From: Nitrospinota bacterium
GTDB taxonomy: Bacteria; Nitrospinota; Nitrospinia; Nitrospinales; VA-1
Assembly (NCBI GenBank): GCA_022567815.1
Contig: JADFGI010000111.1
Coordinates: 1-8,606 of the forward strand
Direction of reading: 5' to 3'
Length of the DNA stretch: 8,606 nucleotides
Position 1 is the stretch's first letter; the number at the start of each line of letters is the position of its first letter. The position numbers were made by a program, and so were the translations under genes. Shown one piece after another: positions 5,659 to 8,606 of this stretch. Below the pieces are notes generated by a model. It was not told the origin of the DNA and did not search any database. It worked only from the letters and a program-made list of their open reading frames with translations.

Positions 5659-7110
5659 TCATTTAAACCCGATCATGGGCCAATAAAAAAACAACAAGAA
5701 AAGGTAGCAGGCCATTCCCAGCAGACTGAGTAAGCTCCCGGCCCGAACCATTTCTCCCAGGCTGAAGTATCTCGCCGAATAGGCAAGGGCGGAGGCGGGC
5801 GTGGCAATGGGGAGGATGAACGCAAAATTGCTGGGCAATACCACCGTCAAGGTCGCCAGCGCGGGACTGATTCCATAGGCCCCGCTCATGCTGATGGCAG
5901 GCGGCAGGAGGATAGCGATCACGGCGGAGTTGCTCATGAAAGTTGTGAACAACACGGAAAGAACGGCGATGGAAATCAAAAACATAGTTGGCGATTGCAC
6001 CGTTCCTGAAAATATGGATTGCGACAACCACAACGCGGCTCCGGATGTGGCCATCACCTCGCCCAGACAAATAGCCCCTCCATACATCAATATGATGGCC
6101 CAGTTGATATGCGGTTCGACCAACTTCCAATTGATGAGATTTAAAGAAAATAGCAGGACCAGGGAAATGATCGCAATGTTGGCGATACCCAGCGTGTCTC
6201 CATAACCGAACCAGGTAAAAATTGTGAGCGCCATTATCAGGGCAATCCCTTTCTCCTGGAAAGTGACCGCACCCAATGCCTCGGATTTTTTCTGGATGGC
6301 ATCGTAAGCTGGTTGAATATCCTTGAGGTCCGATGGAAACATGAAGAACAGAACCAGCCATCCCGCGCCCAGCAATAACAGGACCAGAGGAAAACTGAAA
6401 AAGGTATATTCCAGAATGCCGATCGAGCTCGCCCCCTGGGTGACTTTTTCAAGAATCTCCACCGCCAGCGGAACCCGCCCGCCTCCTAAAACCGTCATGG
6501 CCCCGCCGATGATGCATCCCCAGGCCATCGAAAAAAACAGAGCCTTGGCGAAAACCGACTCCCCTTTTTTCAATTTCAAAGCGTTGACGATCTCGATCAG
6601 GATGGGGAACATCATGGCCGCGACCGCGTGCTCCGACATAAAACTGGAAAGAATCGCCCCGAAAAAGTAAATCGACGAGATGAGGGTTTTAGGCGACTTG
6701 CCGAAATGTTTCATCACCCACATGGAAAGCCGACCGCTCAGGCCCGAACCGATCATCGCGGCGGATAAAATAAAAATCCCCAAAATAAAAAAGACTGCCT
6801 TGTTTCCGAAAAACGAATAGGCCCGGGAAGCGTCCATGATCTCCAGCAAGGGGATCAGGGCGAGGACCAGAAGGCTGGTGATAGATAACGGAATGAGGTT
6901 GGTTGCCCAAAGGCTGACACATAGAAAAAATACGCACAGGACTTTATACCCTTGGAGGGAAAGGTCCGCAGGCCCCTCCTGATTCAGCAGGATTAGAAAA
7001 ACACCGAAAAACGCCGCGAGCAGAATAGGCCGGCGCATGCGATCGATTATGACAATCCACAGAGGTCTGCGGTCGATGATGATTTGGGGTGTTTCTTCGG
7101 TTTCCTGCAT
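5659..7110 (-). CDS. DASS (SLC13) family anion transporter
   Basis: The 483-residue protein is hydrophobic through most of its length, with about a dozen membrane segments. After a short cytosolic N-terminus (RRPLWIVIIDRMRRP, 14-28) come the family motif GNKAVFFILGIFILSAAMIGSGLSGRL (102-128, the most recognisable part), the first substrate/sodium loop FMSEHAVAAMMFPI (157-170), and the second loop FMSNSAVIAILLPPA (391-405) followed by LPIATPASALAYSARYFS (433-450). The two loops are the inverted-repeat SNT motifs of sodium-coupled dicarboxylate or sulfate carriers, but here they read SEH (159-161) and SNS (393-395), so the substrate and the coupling ion cannot be assumed. Length is typical for the family. 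The ATG at 7110 has GGAG at 7118-7115 on the minus strand. No enzyme or regulator for a particular substrate is adjacent. It is divergent from the PAS gene. Confidence 0.9.
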   Translation of the reverse strand: MQETEETPQIIIDRRPLWIVIIDRMRRPILLAAFFGVFLILLNQEGPADLSLQGYKVLCVFFLCVSLWATNLIPLSITSLLVLALIPLLEIMDASRAYSFFGNKAVFFILGIFILSAAMIGSGLSGRLSMWVMKHFGKSPKTLISSIYFFGAILSSFMSEHAVAAMMFPILIEIVNALKLKKGESVFAKALFFSMAWGCIIGGAMTVLGGGRVPLAVEILEKVTQGASSIGILEYTFFSFPLVLLLLGAGWLVLFFMFPSDLKDIQPAYDAIQKKSEALGAVTFQEKGIALIMALTIFTWFGYGDTLGIANIAIISLVLLFSLNLINWKLVEPHINWAIILMYGGAICLGEVMATSGAALWLSQSIFSGTVQSPTMFLISIAVLSVLFTTFMSNSAVIAILLPPAISMSGAYGISPALATLTVVLPSNFAFILPIATPASALAYSARYFSLGEMVRAGSLLSLLGMACYLFLLFFYWPMIGFK

Positions 7111-7119
7111 TCTTCTCCA

Positions 7120-7135
7120 CCAGCCTAGAGGCTGG
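7120..7135 (-). promoter_or_regulatory. Hairpin abutting the transporter ribosome-binding site
   Basis: CCAGCC-TAGA-GGCTGG is a perfect 6-bp stem with a 4-base loop. On the minus strand it ends one base before the GGAG Shine-Dalgarno sequence of the transporter gene, so it could limit ribosome access or stabilise the 5' end. Confidence 0.4.
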
Positions 7136-7272
7136 CTCTTCCGCAGAGGGCGAGTTTGCTCACGCCGTGCATTGGTTCTTGGTTTTTGATCCCTGAGCCA
7201 TATATTAACGTATGATGGGTTTATGGCTGACTAAATCCTGCATAGGGCTGAATTTATCCTGTTATTTTCTCT

Positions 7273-7302
7273 AGGGCTCGTGAGCGAAGCGAGCGTCAGC
7301 CC
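7273..7302 (-). repeat. Palindromic repeat copy D (inverted orientation)
   Basis: Read on the minus strand this matches 528-554 at 23 of 27 positions (shared core CGCTTCGCTCACG). It has its own symmetry: GGGCT (7274-7278) with AGCCC (7298-7302) and inner GCTCG (7276-7280) with CGAGC (7290-7294). On the minus strand the preceding bases read GTGGGGCTGACGCTC, matching the GGGGCTGAC module of cluster A. This is a single, partial element. Confidence 0.7.
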
Positions 7303-7362
7303 CACTTTTATCTCCCCTTGCGCCATGAGTTTTCCGCCTTCATGACAAAAATGCGCAGTTTT

Positions 7363-7447
7363 TTTCTCAGGTGTGCGTAAATCTATAAACCTCCTGAGAA
7401 ACAAATCTAGCTTGAGAAACAAATCCATTGTAATTTCACATATTACA
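7363..7447. promoter_or_regulatory. Nested inverted and direct repeats upstream of the PAS gene
   Basis: TTTCTCAGG (7363-7371) and CCTGAGAAA (7393-7401) are perfect inverted arms 21 bases apart. The right arm overlaps TGAGAAACAAATC, which occurs exactly twice (7395-7407 and 7413-7425) with an 18-base period. Four bases later comes TGTAAT-N7-ATTACA (7429-7447). Such symmetric, phased sites in a divergent promoter region suit binding of a dimeric regulator, though which gene it would control is not shown. Confidence 0.4.
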
Positions 7448-7548
7448 TGTTCAGGACAATTTTGGCAGGATTATTGCTTTAAAATTCCAAACCCCCATAG
7501 AAAAGTTTATAAAATAGCCCATCCACCACCTTATTTTTCGGTTAATAG

Positions 7549-8412
7549 ATGAAGCAAGAAGCTGAGATTCAACAAGAAACCGATATTTTTCAGAAAGCCA
7601 TCGATCTGGCTAAAGAAAATCAACGGTTGGCCCAGGAAAGAGAACAGGCTGAAGAGCAACTAAAACGGGCCAATCGTCAAAACGAACTGATCCTAAGTTC
7701 AGCGGGAGAAGGAATTTATGGCCTGGATTTGGAAGGAAACACTACTTTTACCAATCCCGCCGCTGAAAAAATGTTGGGATACACAGAAGAAGAACTTCTT
7801 GGCAAACCTCAACATGCCCTTATCCATCATTCCAAACCAGATGGATCACCTTATCCACGCGAGGATTGCCATATCTATGCCGCATTCAAGGATGGCAAGG
7901 TGCATCGAGAATCTGAAGAGGTCTTTTGGCGAAAAGATGGAACCTGTTTCCCCGTCGAGTATGTCAGCACGCCTATCATAGAAAACGCAAAACTTATTGG
8001 CGCGGTGGTCACTTTCACGGATATAACGGAACGCAAAAATTTAGAAAAGAAACTCTGGAGTAATGAGCAAAGGTTCCGGGCAATCAGCGAATCCTCTCCC
8101 GTTGGGATCTTTCAAATAGACGGTGACGACTTTTATATTTATTTTAATACTCGCTGGCAAGTGATCACTAAGCGGACCATGAAGGATAGTTTGGGGCACA
8201 AATGGTGGGAGATAATCCATCCCGGTGATAAGGAGCTTGTTTTTGAATATTGGGCCAAATGCGAAAAAGGAAAAGAAACCTTCTCACTAGATTGCCGCAT
8301 TCTAAGACCTGACGGAGAAGTTGTAAGGTGTCAAATTAAGGCCAGTTTTTTCTACGACGACTATGGCAAGACGACAATTGGCACGATTGAAGAAATTTCC
8401 GCACGTAGATAG
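7549..8412 (+). CDS. Double-PAS domain sensor protein without an output domain
   Basis: The 287-residue soluble protein starts with a heptad-rich, charged coiled coil (about 1-47, KENQRLAQEREQAEEQLKRA). The first PAS domain (about 45-163) includes GEGIYGLDLEGNTTFTN, GYTEEELLGK, HHSKPDGSPYPREDC and the PAC end FWRKDGTCFPVEY...VVTFTDITERK. The second PAS domain (about 172-285) runs from EQRFRAISESSPVGIFQIDGD through GHKWWEIIHPGDK to the PAC segment GTIEEISARR. It stops right where a kinase or further sensor domain normally follows, and there is no histidine kinase, GGDEF, EAL or helix-turn-helix region. The PAS ligand cannot be told. The ATG at 7549 directly follows an in-frame TAG and has no visible Shine-Dalgarno sequence. 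The sequence looks somewhat more AT-rich than aroDE. A kinase-like fragment follows in the same frame at 8476, so this may be the front half of a broken sensor kinase. Confidence 0.85.
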   Translation: MKQEAEIQQETDIFQKAIDLAKENQRLAQEREQAEEQLKRANRQNELILSSAGEGIYGLDLEGNTTFTNPAAEKMLGYTEEELLGKPQHALIHHSKPDGSPYPREDCHIYAAFKDGKVHRESEEVFWRKDGTCFPVEYVSTPIIENAKLIGAVVTFTDITERKNLEKKLWSNEQRFRAISESSPVGIFQIDGDDFYIYFNTRWQVITKRTMKDSLGHKWWEIIHPGDKELVFEYWAKCEKGKETFSLDCRILRPDGEVVRCQIKASFFYDDYGKTTIGTIEEISARR

Positions 8413-8475
8413 ACATAATTAGAGTTAGAGAAAAAGGTGATCAAGTTTTAAATGTTTTCGCATCTATAGCGTGAC

Positions 8476-8568
8476 ATGACAAACCTGGGTGGGCAAATCG
8501 GTCAGTGGCTGCGTTTGAAAAAAGCCGAAGAACATCTGGAAAAGTTAAAATTAAAATTCTTTGACTGA
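8476..8568 (+). pseudogene. Remnant of a GAF/PAS sensor kinase (GAF-domain tail)
   Basis: Thirty codons read MTNLGGQIGQWLRLKKAEEH and then LEKLKLKFFD before TGA. The pattern LG-QIGQ-----KKAEE-L is the typical junction at the end of a GAF domain in multi-domain histidine kinases, where a helix leads into the next PAS or kinase domain. An in-frame TAG at 8467-8469 lies just before, and nothing recognisable as the GAF body is seen between 8413 and 8475. It is in the same frame as the PAS gene. I read it as a decayed or deleted piece of a sensor gene and not an expressed small protein. Confidence 0.5.
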
Positions 8569-8606
8569 GCCTCGCCACTTTTTCAACCACCTAATCCTGC
8601 CGGAGT

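Larger units (their letters stand above)
7111..7548. other. Divergent intergenic region between the DASS transporter and PAS genes
   Basis: The 438 bases hold a hairpin beside the transporter ribosome site (7120-7135), one inverted repeat copy (7273-7302), a 9-bp inverted repeat (7363-7401), an overlapping 13-bp direct repeat (7395-7425) and a palindrome TGTAAT-N7-ATTACA (7429-7447). Both promoters must lie here unless transcription starts within genes. The sequence between 7440 and 7548 is AT-rich, as expected ahead of the PAS gene, but no boxes stand out. A 65-codon minus-strand open frame at 7231-7428 is built from these repeats and is not considered a gene. Confidence 0.65.

Noticed and set aside
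7231..7428. 65-codon minus-strand open frame
   Set aside because: It is built from the direct repeat and repeat copy D, with no recognisable domain.

Overview
The window reads as a stretch of chromosome from a Gram-negative-type, free-living bacterium of roughly 50% GC. Five full-length genes and one short gene remnant are supported. Nothing indicates a plasmid, prophage, insertion sequence with transposase, CRISPR array, tRNA or rRNA. The AroD-AroE fusion, the secreted M1 peptidase subtype, the DASS transporter and the multi-PAS protein suggest a deeply branching marine or aquatic lineage such as Nitrospinota or a former deltaproteobacterium. That placement is a low-confidence inference from gene style only.

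Layout, left to right. A small membrane-anchored NusG domain II protein (84-449, +) comes first. It is followed by a large M1-family metallopeptidase (open from 412, ends 2850, +). A 587-base gap (2851-3437) holds a cluster of GC-rich palindromic repeats, including a 31-bp tandem array, and the leader of the next gene. A bifunctional 3-dehydroquinate dehydratase/shikimate dehydrogenase (3438-4907, +) then converges, with a 6-base spacer, on a single-domain rhodanese (4914-5258, -). A 400-base gap (5259-5658) with more repeats and three hairpins separates the rhodanese from a DASS/SLC13 anion transporter (5659-7110, -). A 438-base gap (7111-7548) lies between the divergent transporter and a double-PAS protein (7549-8412, +), and it holds another repeat copy and several operator-like repeats. 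The right edge carries a 30-codon fragment that looks like the tail of a GAF-PAS histidine kinase (8476-8568).

The genes do not form one pathway or operon. aroDE supplies two central steps of aromatic amino-acid synthesis. The transporter moves an anion such as a dicarboxylate or sulfate. The rhodanese handles sulfane sulfur. The peptidase and the NusG II protein act outside the cytoplasmic membrane.

The most unusual feature is a family of short, modular palindromic repeats found in at least four places (471-697, 2888-3290, 5260-5360, 7273-7302). Their stems change in a compensated way between copies. One cluster sits in frame inside the 5' end of the peptidase gene and supplies about 75 predicted residues, including the front of its probable signal peptide. 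Another copy overlaps the start region of the rhodanese gene. No complete new defence or mobile system is visible.
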